This document shows, one piece after another, positions 1-10,713 of a stretch of DNA of 64,000 nt. The notes beneath the pieces were generated by a model. It was not told the origin of the DNA, did not search any database, and saw nothing but the letters and a program-made list of their open reading frames with translations. The translations under genes were made by a program, and so were the position numbers. The DNA is taken from the NCBI GenBank assembly GCA_020137815.1, contig CM035351.1, forward strand, positions 7,829,743 through 7,893,742. The letters are read 5' to 3'. This DNA is from Hormiphora californensis (taxonomy: Eukaryota; Ctenophora; Tentaculata; Cydippida; Pleurobrachiidae). The stretch's first letter is position 1. Every line of letters begins with the position of its first letter.

Positions 1-2062
1 CTCCCCAAGTCCACCACCCAGAGTGGGTGCCATGGTGTAAGTTGTCTTCTCCAGAGGGTATGGGTAACTGCACCTCTTATACACCAGCAGCAACAGCAGC
101 ACGATAGCAAAGAGGACAGTGAAGGATCCTATCACTATGTAGACAACATCCCATTTTCCACTGTGGTGTGAGGGCATATTGTTAGCACTAGGACCCCCTG
201 TAGATCCATCCAATGTGCCGTCTTCGTTCTCAACATAGTCACCACCTGCAATTATTGTAATGTTTAGCCATATATGGGCATGTCACGTGATACACACAAC
301 TCTCTCTTGCAGACAGTGTGAGTGTGTGGGTCCCGGAGGATGGTGCTTCCGGGTGGGGTATTATCCCTTATATGGAGTGGTGGCGCCGCCATCCCGGCTC
401 CCATGGTAGAAACACCAAGAGTAATAGAGGGAGAGATCTCCCTATCTCTCTCTATCACTCTTTCTCTCCCCCTCTCTAGAGAGGGGGAGAGAAAGAGTGA
501 TAGAGAGAGATAGGGAGACGATATATAACCGGTAACATTCTCTTGAATCCTGATGACCTAAATCATTCATTTTTCTCTTCCCCTTATATCTTCTCAAAGA
601 CTTTTAACTCTATTGACAACTGACATATTGTAAGGATGAGGCTCGACAGTGTCTCACTATCACGCTTGATGCTTCTAGCTGACTAGACTTGTAACACAGC
701 TGCAGTAATCCAGGTCTAGATCTAAGCAGCAGTGGTCTAGCCGGGTCTGACAGGAGCTCAACTATTAGTATGGAGTCTAGCCGAGTAGTGTCTAAACTTT
801 GGTATTAGACACACTACACTCAATTTAGATAGTCATACACTAAACACACCCTGTCCTATTATATTGACTGTGGTATAAATCAAGTAAATCTGTGAATGTT
901 GTAAAGCTTAGTAGTGGAAGCCTACTATTATAACAGCTACTACTACTAGGGGTGTGTGTAATGCTACCCGTGTTATTCAGGTGGCCATAAGGTATGTGTC
1001 AGACAGGGTGAAGACACATTGAAAGAAAGTCAGACACACTCCCCAGACAATAGCAAATAGGGTAACTAGAACTCCCCAGACCTCCCATTATTCCTCAGGT
1101 TACATTACACGGGGGGGGGGGGGGGGAATGAGATAGCTGCTGAGGTGACGTCATGTTGTTTATGGGAAACCAAACACTATAACAAACTCAGAGTCACTAC
1201 TGCTGTTACAGTGATCGGGAAAGTGATGGGATGAGACGTTCATACAGACAAACAGAGTAGTCAATAAAACAGAGTAGTCAATAAAATCTAGATGTATGGT
1301 AGACGGTTAAAACTAAGTTTAACAAATCGTGTTCATTACCGTTACATAATCATGTGATAATGTTATTACCGTTATTGATGATGATTTGAAAGGTATCCCT
1401 GTTATTACCAGCTACCAGCTTGTATTTATCATCTGGTATATTTTCCTTGGTATTGCAATAATTGTTCATACAACACTCTATCTTGAAGGGTCTGTTGGGC
1501 TTCGTAGGTACTCTGAAAATATGTTGATGATATGTTTTGAAAGGTCAGTGTATCAGAGAGAGAGAGAGAGGGATCTACTAGGTCTGTCAGATCTTATGAT
1601 TAAATCAAATATGGTATTGTCAGACCTTAAAATACTTTAAAACGTTCATTGATGTACTATTCATTTGGCAATGAACTAAAAGAACAGTATCGATTGCACG
1701 CTAGTCACAATAAAATGATCACTTACGTGTTACATGCAAGTATGGCCTGTCTGGTGCAACTTCTATAGGTTGTCTGTCTACCATCCTCGATTGAAAACTT
1801 AACAAAACACCTTGTGTTGTTATTATTTGCCTCGATCTCACACAGTCCTGTTTGGCACGTATCACATACACACGTTCTTGTATTGCCCTCTTCGCTGAGG
1901 TCTTCTGAAGGGCGATATATTTGTTAGCAAGCAATCACTGAGAGTTCAATAGCTATTCAGGAGCAGGGTTGTATTTAATAATAAGACAAACAGTAACTTA
2001 CGTGATACGGCTGCAGTGATGTAGATAAATAGCAAAAAGAAAATTCCGCGGGACAGCATCAT
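1..2062 (-). CDS. TGF-beta/activin/BMP type I receptor, 5' exons (partial)
   Basis: Single-pass serine/threonine kinase receptor for TGF-beta-family ligands at the plasma membrane; only the ectodomain, membrane segment and juxtamembrane start lie in the window. Four exons join in frame with GT-AG introns: 2062-2002 (signal peptide, starts MMLSRGIFF), 1904-1727, 1512-1409 and 245-1 (continues off the edge). Exon 2 has the type I ectodomain pattern C-x-C-x2-C (CVCDTC), then CEIE, RCFVKF and YRSC. Exon 3 supplies the cysteine box CCMNNYCN that ends activin-receptor-type ectodomains. Exon 4 has a hydrophobic span (WDVVYIVIGSFTVLFAIV and onward) followed by basic KRC. GS box and kinase should lie to the left. 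The C-x-C-x2-C spacing favours type I over type II; the subclass (BMP or activin/TGF-beta) cannot be told here. Phases checked by hand: 61, 178, 104 and 245 nt. Confidence 0.85.
437..518. repeat. 82-bp perfect palindrome
   Basis: Two 41-bp arms meet at the centre CTCTCTAGAGAG (between 477 and 478) with no spacer. It is built of CT-rich and GA-rich halves and sits in the third intron of the receptor gene. I found no target-site duplication. Confidence 0.9.
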
Positions 2063-2854
2063 TTTATCACGTTCATTACTTAATGAGGTGAGCAAGTTGG
2101 ATTAATGATGAATCATCGGGTGAGCGGACTCTAGTGCTAAAATCACGAAAAGCGAACTCGAGATTTCGGCCGTTAGGCTGGAAACGAGAGTTTGCTGTGC
2201 CTCTATACTCGTTTAGAAGTGTTAGGGCTGTTATTTGGGTTCGAGGTTAGGGTTTAGTGTAATGGTTAGGGTTAGATGTAGAGTCCTCCTTGGGTTTAGA
2301 TATAGAGTCCGTTAGCACTAGAGTCCGCCCACCGAATCATCGCACCAAATAAAATCAAACAATAAACAGCAGAAGTAAAGCTTCGGGTTTTATCAAAATT
2401 AATCTATCATTCGATCTCTGAAAAATGCAAAAAAGGCCAAGTGTGCCAACGATAAACAGTTTGAACAAAAATATTTAAATTTCTGATTCTATCAATAGAC
2501 AAGGTAAATTCATTAATAGGCTCGTATACGCAAGGTCAATAAAGCTAGGATTTAAAGGAAACAACACAATTTTAACAAGTGACACGCCCTCAATTGTTAA
2601 AGATTGACGAGCGGTTGCCGGTTGTAGCCTCACAAATACAAATACAATTATAATTTATATCCCGCTTTTGGGCCTATGCATTGTTAGTGCTAGGAGAACG
2701 CCGTTTCAATCAGTCGATTGAAGCAACGCACCCACCACTAACAAGCCTTCTAAAGCGGCTCACTCAGTCAATCCGAAGCCGTTAGGGAAATATGCTATTC
2801 ATTGCTAATCCGATGACGAATCAACTTATGTTCAGTATCCGTACTTGACTAATA
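2063..2854. other. Upstream region of the receptor gene, no gene seen
   Basis: AT-rich sequence upstream of the receptor start codon, presumably including its promoter. I see no convincing coding exon, no clear TATA box and no repeat structure. Confidence 0.4.
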
Positions 2855-3052
2855 GGGATCCCTAAAAAAGTTCAGTATTTACACAGCGTTTACACCAGAG
2901 CGCTGTGATTGGCTGAAATTTCTGAAGATGGAAAATTTAAGCCAATCACAGCGCAGATTTTGAAATTTTTCTTCCCACGCTACCGTGGGAAAATCCGAAA
3001 TGGCTTAGCTGGTGTAAACGCTGCGTAAATACTGAACTTTTTTAGGGATCCC
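2855..3052. mobile_element. 198-bp MITE with TA target duplication
   Basis: Terminal inverted repeats start GGGATCCCTAAAAAAG and continue through TTCAGTATTTAC and CAGCG with few mismatches (about 40 bp). Flanking TA at 2853-2854 and 3053-3054 fits a Tc1/mariner-type target duplication. No coding capacity. An inner inverted repeat holds ATTGGCT/AGCCAAT boxes. Confidence 0.85.
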
Positions 3053-3128
3053 TATGACTTAAAGCTAAACCAGTAACCAGCAATTTGAAACGATCTAAAC
3101 TGGGAAAACGAAACCGGAAACTGGGATA

Positions 3129-3574
3129 GGGATCCCTAAAAAAGTTCAGTATTTACACAGCGTTTACACAGTCTTTAAAGTCCATTTTTATTCAACTGTT
3201 CACCCCTCAACTCGTGCGCGTGCGATATTTTAATTTACGCTGCGCGCGCTACACGTTAACATGTGATAAACGCGCAAAACAATTCCGCGCACGACTTTGG
3301 GGGGTGAACAGTTGGAAAAAAATGGAGTATACACAGTCATTACACCCAGAGCGGCGCGTGCTGCGTTTTGCGGCTTTTTCTAACAAAATATTGGATTGTG
3401 TGCTGCACAATTGAGTAAATTGAGCGCTGCGGCGAAAAAAGTTTCCGAAAACGCTGCAAATCGAGTGCGAAAGACGCAGTCTTTACACCCAGAGCGGCGC
3501 GGGCGCTCTGGGTGTAACGACTGTGTAAAGACTGTGTAAACGCTGTGTAAATACTGAACTTTTTTAGGGATCCC
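3129..3574. mobile_element. 446-bp MITE, same terminal repeat as 2855-3052
   Basis: Same terminal inverted repeat (GGGATCCCTAAAAAAG... and its complement), flanked by TA at 3127-3128 and 3575-3576. The interior differs from the 198-bp copy and contains repeated GTGTAAAGACTG-type motifs inside the ends. Short reading frames inside have no recognisable product. Confidence 0.85.
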
Positions 3575-3592
3575 TATCGGGAGAGTAAAAAT

Positions 3593-3620
3593 TTCAAAAT
3601 TTTTCGCGAAAAATTTTGAA
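3593..3620. repeat. 28-bp perfect palindrome
   Basis: Perfect inverted repeat centred on TCGCGA, with arms TTCAAAATTTT and AAAATTTTGAA, lying 17 bp right of the second MITE. Confidence 0.85.
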
Positions 3621-4536
3621 TTTCGAAAACTAAAAATCCCTCGCGCGCGTAGCGCGGCTGATAATTGCATCGTTGACACTACAAAATCGCGTCGGCGCGC
3701 GAATTGCTTTGGCCTTTGGTTCCCTACCTGTATGTAGCGCGCAAAGATGTTGGCAACCCAGTGAACATCTCCAACGGGCTTGAAGTTGGTTCATTACCAG
3801 TAACATGGCAAAAATTTGCGGGAGACGTAGTATAGACGTAGTCTGACCCATTACATTCTCGTTTCTCTCAGACTCAGAGAACTGTGGTCAGAGCATTGGC
3901 CTGACAGATTATATTTATACCATTACCAGTGAGCAGAAATATAAAACGTCAGAAATTATTTATCAGTAACAGCAAACACCAGGTGAAGTGCTACAAAAAT
4001 AAATTAATTGGAATCATCAAACTCAATTACAATATTAATACCATACTCATATTATTATTAAAACACACATTATCTATTGTCCGGTAATTACACCAATTTC
4101 TATATCATATAAACTCTTCCATTCTTCCGATTGTGAATATGCTGGCTGTGAGGGTTCCAAAACCTGGTGAACAACTGTGCAACGTGTTGTAGTTGACCTC
4201 AATTCAAAGTACCTGGGGTTGGTGGAGAAAGTTAGGCAAATAAAAAACTGCAGGTGTTTCTTCAAGATGAAGGAACTAAAGTTCAACTACACAGTTTCAG
4301 TTAAATCCAGACTAATCCGATCCTGAGCTCAATTTACCTAAATTACCTCTGTATTGCAAGAGTTCAGTGACAGAAGGCCACTACGTCTACTTCTAGGTCC
4401 CCGACTCTGGAAGGTTTGGTTTGTGTCAGCAAGAAATCCAGCTAGGCTCCATATTATTTTGAAATATACGAGAAGTGGGTAGTAACAAAACCAAACAGAT
4501 CGGATCTGAGAAGAGAGGGAAAATCGGGGTATTATA
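3621..4536. other. Repeat-like non-coding stretch with a short tRNA-like motif
   Basis: No credible gene. At 3886-3905 lies GGTCAGAGCATTGGCCTGAC, found identically at 28559-28578 and nearly at 52680-52699. It resembles the D-arm/A-box part of a tRNA, so it may be a SINE remnant; no clear B box was found here. Confidence 0.35.
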
Positions 4537-4765
4537 CAGTGGTCATCCGACATAATTGCCATATCTCGACGTGAACTTCGACGTGGAATTCGACGAGGAA
4601 TAGCAGGCGTTTGTAGTTATGAACGCCTGCTGCCCATGCCGCACGTGCCAATGTGCCGCGCACAGCAGGCGTTCATAACAACAAACGCCTGCTATTCCTC
4701 GTCGAATTCCACGTCGAAGTTCGCGTCGAGATATGGCAATTATGTCGGATGACCAGTGACCACTG
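4537..4765. mobile_element. Foldback element, about 229 bp
   Basis: Long inverted repeat starting CAGTGG and ending CCACTG, with arms of roughly 90-100 bp. The right arm has an extra 8-bp repeat near its end (GACCAGTGACCACTG against GTGGTC on the left). Flanked by ATA on both sides (4534-4536 and 4766-4768), a possible 3-bp target duplication. Terminal CACTG-type ends with a 3-bp duplication recall CACTA-like DNA transposons, but that is inference. Confidence 0.75.
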
Positions 4766-4805
4766 ATAGGGAGCATGTTCGGACATTAGATACTTCAAAC
4801 TAGCA

Positions 4806-5141
4806 ATGAGGGGGAGAGCATCAGCCTTGCAGAAAGAGAAAGAATACAGGGCTCCCGCCATTCTTAAAACGGGAGAGTTTCCGGAACCTGAGGGGCGAGT
4901 GAAAGCAGGACGCACCCTCCTGTGGGAAGCAACAGCCCCCATGAGAAAGCCACTCATGAATAATGAACCGCAAATTGCTGTCCTCCACGGCATACGCCGT
5001 ACGATAGACATACTGTATGGATACGGATCTCTCTTAGATTTCCCGCAGAGAGATAATGGGTCCAGCTCCACCGAGGCACCCAGGCCCGGTCTCTTTACAG
5101 AGACCATACCTACCAGAAGGTCTACCAAGAGAAGACGCTAA
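4806..5141 (+). CDS. Unrecognised 111-aa reading frame
   Basis: Open frame from ATG to TAA, beginning MRGRASALQKEKEYRAPAI and ending in the basic tail TRRSTKRRR. Charged, with no signal peptide or membrane segment and no domain I recognise. Its codons and GC content look more gene-like than the surroundings. It starts 40 bp after the foldback element and about 750 bp before the first ORF-A copy, so it could belong to the same repeat unit. Could be spurious. Confidence 0.3.
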   Translation: MRGRASALQKEKEYRAPAILKTGEFPEPEGRVKAGRTLLWEATAPMRKPLMNNEPQIAVLHGIRRTIDILYGYGSLLDFPQRDNGSSSTEAPRPGLFTETIPTRRSTKRRR

Positions 5142-5890
5142 GTGCCCAATACAGGGCACGAGGATGACAGTATTAATTTATAATGTTATCCTGTTTTAAA
5201 TTTTATGTTTGAAATTTGTAGTTTTTACGGATTCTAATGAGAAAAGGGGTCACACACACTCACTTTGCTCCGCGAAAAAAAGGGATAAAACACACCCTGT
5301 CGGTCCACATAGCCTATCATACACGGAGGGGCGGATGAGGGGGTATGCAAAACCACACCCCGGTAAATGAACATACTCTGGCATGGGAGGACAACCCCAG
5401 CAGTTTAAAAACCATCTCCATCCACAGAGGGGCGGATGCAGGGACCATGAACTGTCCCTTTGATATTGAATAAACAGCCTTTCCCCGATACCCAATGTAA
5501 ATCACCCTATCGGAAGAATCTCACACATTTGGTTGAGATTTAAAACACTGTTATATTGTTGTAACACTGGTGCACACCACACCACATTACATGTCTCCTT
5601 CAAATTGATATAAACGAATCTGGAGTAGACATAGGGGAGCTCCAGTGGTACAGAGGAACCCTGACGCCGATCAACGTGTGAATGATCGCTGGAATACGAT
5701 GCTGAACCCACCTGCTGACGCCCTGGAGCAACGCAATTTTCCCCGCTTATAAGGACCGCGGATTGGAGAAGAAGAGAACCGAATACCGCTGCTAAATACT
5801 TGTCCTTCTAACCTTTGAACGTTATATAACTTGTATTTTGCTTTCTTTAAAACAGTACCCTTCCACCTCACCTCAATCACTCACTACATT

Positions 5891-6419
5891 ATGGTGGATC
5901 AGGATACTACTATGGCAATGGAGGCGAACAAAGAGATGGAGATCAACAACGCGGGAGAGTCGTTTCTGTTGAGCTCCGCGACGTTGGCATGTGGCACCCA
6001 GATTTATCAGTGCGACGGGGCAACCCCGATCCGATTGGTCGCCGTAAGGGATTATGTAGAATTTTTGGAAGATCTCTTGGACTCATTAAGCTCCGAGGAC
6101 ACGGTGCCTCGAAGAATGCTAGCCATCCGTGACGAACGCAACAAGCGTGGGCACTGGGCAGGCGTCAGCCGCCATTATGGGATACCCCGCAAGACAGGGT
6201 GTATTCGCCGCCGCGAAAGAACTATTTGCAACTGCTGGAAAGAGCGTGAACGATTTTCTGCAACACGGCTCCCTCGAGGAAGTCACTGTAGAAGTGTTAT
6301 CCGCACTTGAGACATTGTGGAACTATGGGAGACAGAGAAGGTTCCCTGTGCGTCAATATTCTGAAAGGGCCAACAGGGCTAGAGAGCAAGCCCGGATTCT
6401 AAATCTTGCTGAGTGTTAG
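5891..6419 (+). pseudogene. ORF-A copy 1, interrupted by a 7-bp insertion
   Basis: Paralogue of the intact protein at 14264-14713. The first part (MVDQDTTMAMEANKEMEIN..., then GTQIYQCDGATPIRL and VRDYVEFLEDLLD) runs in one frame to about 6150. The conserved C-terminal part (YPARQGVFAAAKELF, FLQHGSLEEV, ETLWNYGRQRR) continues in another frame to the stop at 6417-6419. Against copy 2 there is a 7-bp insertion near 6150-6157 (local repeat GGGCACTGGGC). Over 52 aligned codons before the break I count 13 identical codons, 33 synonymous differences and 6 replacements, so the protein was under purifying selection while the two copies diverged. A TATA-like TTATATAA lies at about 5821-5828. Function unknown. 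The break may be real, an assembly error, or bypassed by frameshifting. Confidence 0.6.
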
Positions 6420-6913
6420 ACTAGCTGTAGACTGATGTTGTGGGGTTACACCCCTTTGTTTCCCCTGTTTCGCATTAGCCTGATCTATATTATATACGAT
6501 TTATAAGTTTTAAAAGTGTTTGGGTGTGAGTGCCATTATAGTGCTGTGACCAGGATCAATCCTTTCAACTTCAGAGGTGCTAATGGACACGGCAGACCAA
6601 TAAAATACCAGGGGCACAACCACGTGTGTGGGTTGGCCTCGGCATATATAAAGAAGTGATTTTATTTTGAAGGGAGCTGTTGATACTGTACGTTCTGTGC
6701 TGATTATTATTTTTACTTAAAGTTCGTAGCTCCAAGTTACAAAAGTTAGCCCTGAAGTTATAAGTTTACCTACTAAAAACAAGTGTTCATAAATTAATTT
6801 GAGGTTATTGCGGTCAACTCACAATTGGCAATCATGTCGCTGTTGGAACTGGAGGGCGACACGTTCATAGCTGGCATAGAACCGACCCCAGCAATGTTGA
6901 TGTTAGTCATCAT
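6420..6913 (+). mobile_element. Possible solo LTR or other insertion after ORF-A copy 1
   Basis: DNA just after ORF-A copy 2 (about 14735-14825) resumes in copy 1 only at about 6914, so roughly 490 bp is extra here. The extra block runs from TGGGGT near 6438 to ACCCCA near 6891, includes a TATA box (ATATATAAAG, about 6645) and ends with a short ATG frame starting MSLLELEGDTFIAGIEPTP. This is LTR-like, but I could not define a clean target duplication, and the flanking ATGTTG repeats are offset. Confidence 0.35.
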
Positions 6914-7824
6914 GTATGATTATAATGTTAAAGATACAATTTAAATTTCTTATTGCAACGAAACCGATGTATATCGAATTAGTACCGGTATATATTGATA
7001 CCTGGTGGTGGGGTTTCTTGCGGGAAAAGGATGGCCTATCTCTAAGGAAGAGATTTGGGCCAGTACGTTGTATCTTTTGCGGATCACAGAAGCAAATATA
7101 TGGTATGGGTAATGTGTTGATCCCTGGGCCCAGTTCGCACCAAGAGGCCGACACTCTACATGGCTATTGGCTGCACCGTCAACTGTAGGAACAACTACCG
7201 AAAAGTCAGAAATTGTTACCTAGAAATTGTAACTACTTTGATATTACTTATAATCTTGCTCTTACGCTCATCATCCTCTCACCGGTACTGTAACAGGCAA
7301 GATGATAGCATTCCAAAGCCCTGTCTGAAATTGTCAGGTAGTAACTAGTAGTACTACCTCCCCCTCCCACGATGATAGAGATTATGTTGCAGTGGTAGAA
7401 CTAGAAGAAATGCAAATGACTACCTCGCAAGGACTACCAGTACCGCTAAGTACGAGCAGCACGGGAGATACACATTAAAGAAGTAGCTGATTAGCAATGA
7501 GCCAGAAACGGAGCTAAAAATTATGTATCACCAGTCTTGTAAGAAAACTTATTTCTATGAAGTTAACTTCCAGCCAACTATAAAGACAAGCTCATCTGAT
7601 AGTAGTGGACCGTAAAAAGCTGAAAGGAAAAGGCACTGTGTAGAAATTTAATGGCATCCGCTTTTGTTATACGACCACTTACTTATTTATATTGTGCATG
7701 TTTATCATATAATATTAACTTATTGACAGATATCATGATCTCATAAACGTACTATGACAGCACCGTGGCAGAACACGGTGTAGAATGTAGATGTAAGGAC
7801 CATAAATGATCCACACCTAACAAT
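6914..7824. other. Repeat-derived DNA, no gene recognised
   Basis: The first 70 bp match the region after ORF-A copy 2 (shared GCAACGAAACCGATGTA). The rest has only short unrecognised frames. Confidence 0.45.
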
Positions 7825-9446
7825 GGCAATTTTGCATTTGCGGGCATCGCACTATAGACGCAGTACCCATGTACTATAGACGCATTATAAACGCATTATA
7901 AACGCATTATAGACGCATTATAGACACACGCAATATAGACGCAATTTCGTAAGCAGCACTATAGACGCAATATAGACGCATTATAACAGCAATATAAACG
8001 CATTTTTATAGACGCGACGCAGTATAGCCGCATTATAGGCGCACTACCCACCCCAAAATCACCTTATAGACGCACTATAGACGCATTATAGACTGACTAT
8101 AGCAGCACCATAAACGCTACATAGACCCATATAGACGCATGATAGAAGCATTATAGACGCAAATCGCTTTTTATAGACGCCGCGTCTATAAAAAACGTGC
8201 TTTTTTAAGAAGCACTATAGACGTACTCCAGGCTACAGTGCGATATTTGAGGCGCAGTTGGGCGTTTTATAAACGCATTTTTGTCGCATATAAAAGGAAG
8301 CAGTATAGACGCATTATAGACGCAGTATAGCCGCATGTGTGCGAAATGGATAAAGACGCAATATAGACGCAAAATAAGAAGGAGAGGGAGAGAGAGGGAG
8401 GGAGGGAGGTGAGCGGAGGAGAGGGAAAGGGGGAGGGAGGGATACAGGGACAGAGTGAGAGACAGAGACAGACGGATAAAGACCTGCGACAGACGGACAG
8501 AGTAAGATGGAGAGAGAGTAAGATGGAGAGAGAGTGAGATAGGGACGGAGTGAGACAGAAAAAGACAGAGATGGAAACAAACGGACAGGGACAGACGGAC
8601 GGACGGACAAACACGCCCTTACTATCTCCCTCTCTCTCTCTATCTTAATCTCTCTCCCTCTTACTCTGTCCGTCTGTCTTAGATCTTTGTCCATCTGTCT
8701 AGTGTCTCTGTCTGATCTGTCTCTGCATCCCTCCCTCTCTCCATCTTTCCCTCTCTCCATCTTTCCCTCTCTCCATCTTTCCCTCTCCTTCCCTCTCCCT
8801 CCTTCCCTCCCTCTCTCCATCTGTCTCTGTCTGATCTGTCTCTGTATCCCTCCCTCTCTCCCTCTTTCCCTCTCCTTCCCTCTCCCTCCCTCCCTTTTGC
8901 GTCTATATTGCGTCTTTATATCGATTTCGCACACATGCGGCTATAATGCGTCTATAATGCGTCTATACTGATTCTTTTTATATGCAACAAAAATGCGTTT
9001 ATAGTTCGCCCAACTGCGCCTCAAATATGGCAGCGTGCGTCTGAGTACGTCTATAGTGCTTCTTTAAAAAGCACGTTTTTTATAGACGCGGCGTCTATAA
9101 AAAGCGATTTGCGTCTATAATGCTTCTATCATGCGTCTATATGGGTCTATGAAGTGTTTATGGTGCTGCTATAGTCAGTCTATAATGCGTCTATAGTGCG
9201 TCTATAAGGTGATTTTGGGGTGGGTAGTGCGCCTATAATGCGGCTATACTGCGTCGCGTCTATAAAAATGTGTTTATATTGCTGTTATAATGCGTCTATA
9301 TTGCGTCTATAGTGCTGCTTACGAAATTGCGTCTATATTGCGTGTGTCTATAATGCGTCTATAATGCGTTTATAATGCGTTTATAATGCGTCTATAGTAC
9401 GTGGGTACTGCGTCTATAGTGCGATGCCCGCAAATGCAAAATTGCC
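7825..9446. mobile_element. 1.6-kb foldback element with minisatellite arms
   Basis: The whole 1,622 bp is one large inverted repeat. The left end GGCAATTTTGCATTTGCGGG recurs in reverse complement at 9427-9446. Each outer arm (about 560 bp) is an irregular array of a 10-11 bp unit, TATAGACGCA(T), interrupted at matching places by the same inner palindrome built on TATAGACGC/GCGTCTATA. The middle (about 8385-8890) is purine-rich then pyrimidine-rich, also complementary overall. CCTAA occurs just outside both ends and is the only candidate target duplication. The long reading frames across the middle are low-complexity artefacts. Confidence 0.85.
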
Positions 9447-10713
9447 CCTAATAATTATAAAGTGCAAAGAGGCACAAAGATCGGGTTTGTTGCTACTATA
9501 AATCGGAGGTATCTGTACCACTCGTACTGATACAATACTAGAATTAGAAATGCCCATAGTACTTATGTTGGCAGGAGTCAAAAGTGGTCACCTTTCTGCT
9601 ATGAGAAAACCTGACCGGCTATCTACAGGGTGTCAGATTTGCAGCCAATGCTATGTAGATATCGAGGAGCTGCAACTTACGAAAGGTCTTGAGTCTTGCA
9701 AGAATATGGAGGCTTTTTGCAAGTTTAACCAAAGATATCAGAGGGTAATGGAAGTATGATCACCAGCTCATTTCTACATGTCCTACCCTCTATCGGTGGA
9801 GCAGAGGGATTCTTCCTACCTCCATCAACCGGCTGGGAGTTATGAATACCGCCCGACTCAAACCCTTCAAATTAGTAATGCATATGATAATACCACCATC
9901 ATCTCCAGATAAGCTGGATTTGGTACTTTACTGTTAGTTATTACTTAATTATTATTACTTAACTATAATTACTATTAGAGATAAATGGAGAAATGTACAA
10001 CCGTATATTACGTATATGGAAACGTCGCAGCAAAATACCTCGCACAGTTTGGCTTGGACAAAATAGTCGTGGATGTAGTACAGCAGTATACGGGACTCTA
10101 TCAATCCGGGGTGTGAGGCGATCACGATATGACTACCCAGTACCCACACCCCGCACGCCATTGTTCTCTAGATAAGGTTGTGATAATTAAAGTGGTCGAT
10201 ACAGCCTACAAGAGATGTCCAGGACTAATGCTTCCCGATGTCCCTACTAGACAAGTGCCTGACATATTTTGACGAGGTATGCCCTGAAAATGAACCCTGT
10301 AATTCTCCTGGACGATATATTATAGACTTTGTTTCAGTATAAATTGTAATTATTGTCGATGTTGTACAACAATATGGGACCTGGATTCGGGGTGTGGATG
10401 GATATTATTGACGTGAACCGCCGAGACGAGGAGACAGAGGATACCACCGAGAGGATTCTATCTTATAAATCCTGACTCAGGATAGTCAACGATACCACCG
10501 AGGATTTCACCGATAGGAGGAGGGGGCGGGTGCAGGCTGTCAGCTACCGAATGTTGTAACTACTATAAAAAGTGGAAAAAACTTATTGAAAATCACTTCT
10601 TGAGCTACCAGTGAAATCGTTGTATTTAATTTGTCAAATACTATGAGTGAGAGCTTGCAGACGAACCAGGCAACAACACCCAGACCCAACATATATCTGA
10701 CTTTTACGAGCTG
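9447..10713. other. No recognised gene; one 69-aa frame at 9550-9759
   Basis: Mostly AT-rich. The plus-strand frame 9550-9759 starts MPIVLMLAGVKSGHLS and contains a cysteine cluster (CQICSQC). It could be a fragment of a transposon protein but matches nothing I know. Confidence 0.25.

Noticed and set aside
6436-6905. Confident solo LTR with TG...CA ends
   Set aside because: A TATA box and inverted TGGGGT/ACCCCA ends are present, but no matching target duplication could be placed; kept only as a low-confidence insertion.
7850-8350. Regularly spaced short repeats resembling a CRISPR array
   Set aside because: The unit is 10-11 bp, directly abutting and without unique spacers; it is a minisatellite arm of a foldback element in eukaryotic DNA.
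8267-8971. Long reading frames on both strands (up to 206 codons) across the middle of the 1.6-kb palindrome
   Set aside because: They translate purine/pyrimidine-rich low-complexity DNA (GREGGRE, SLSLS) and are mirror images of each other; no protein character.
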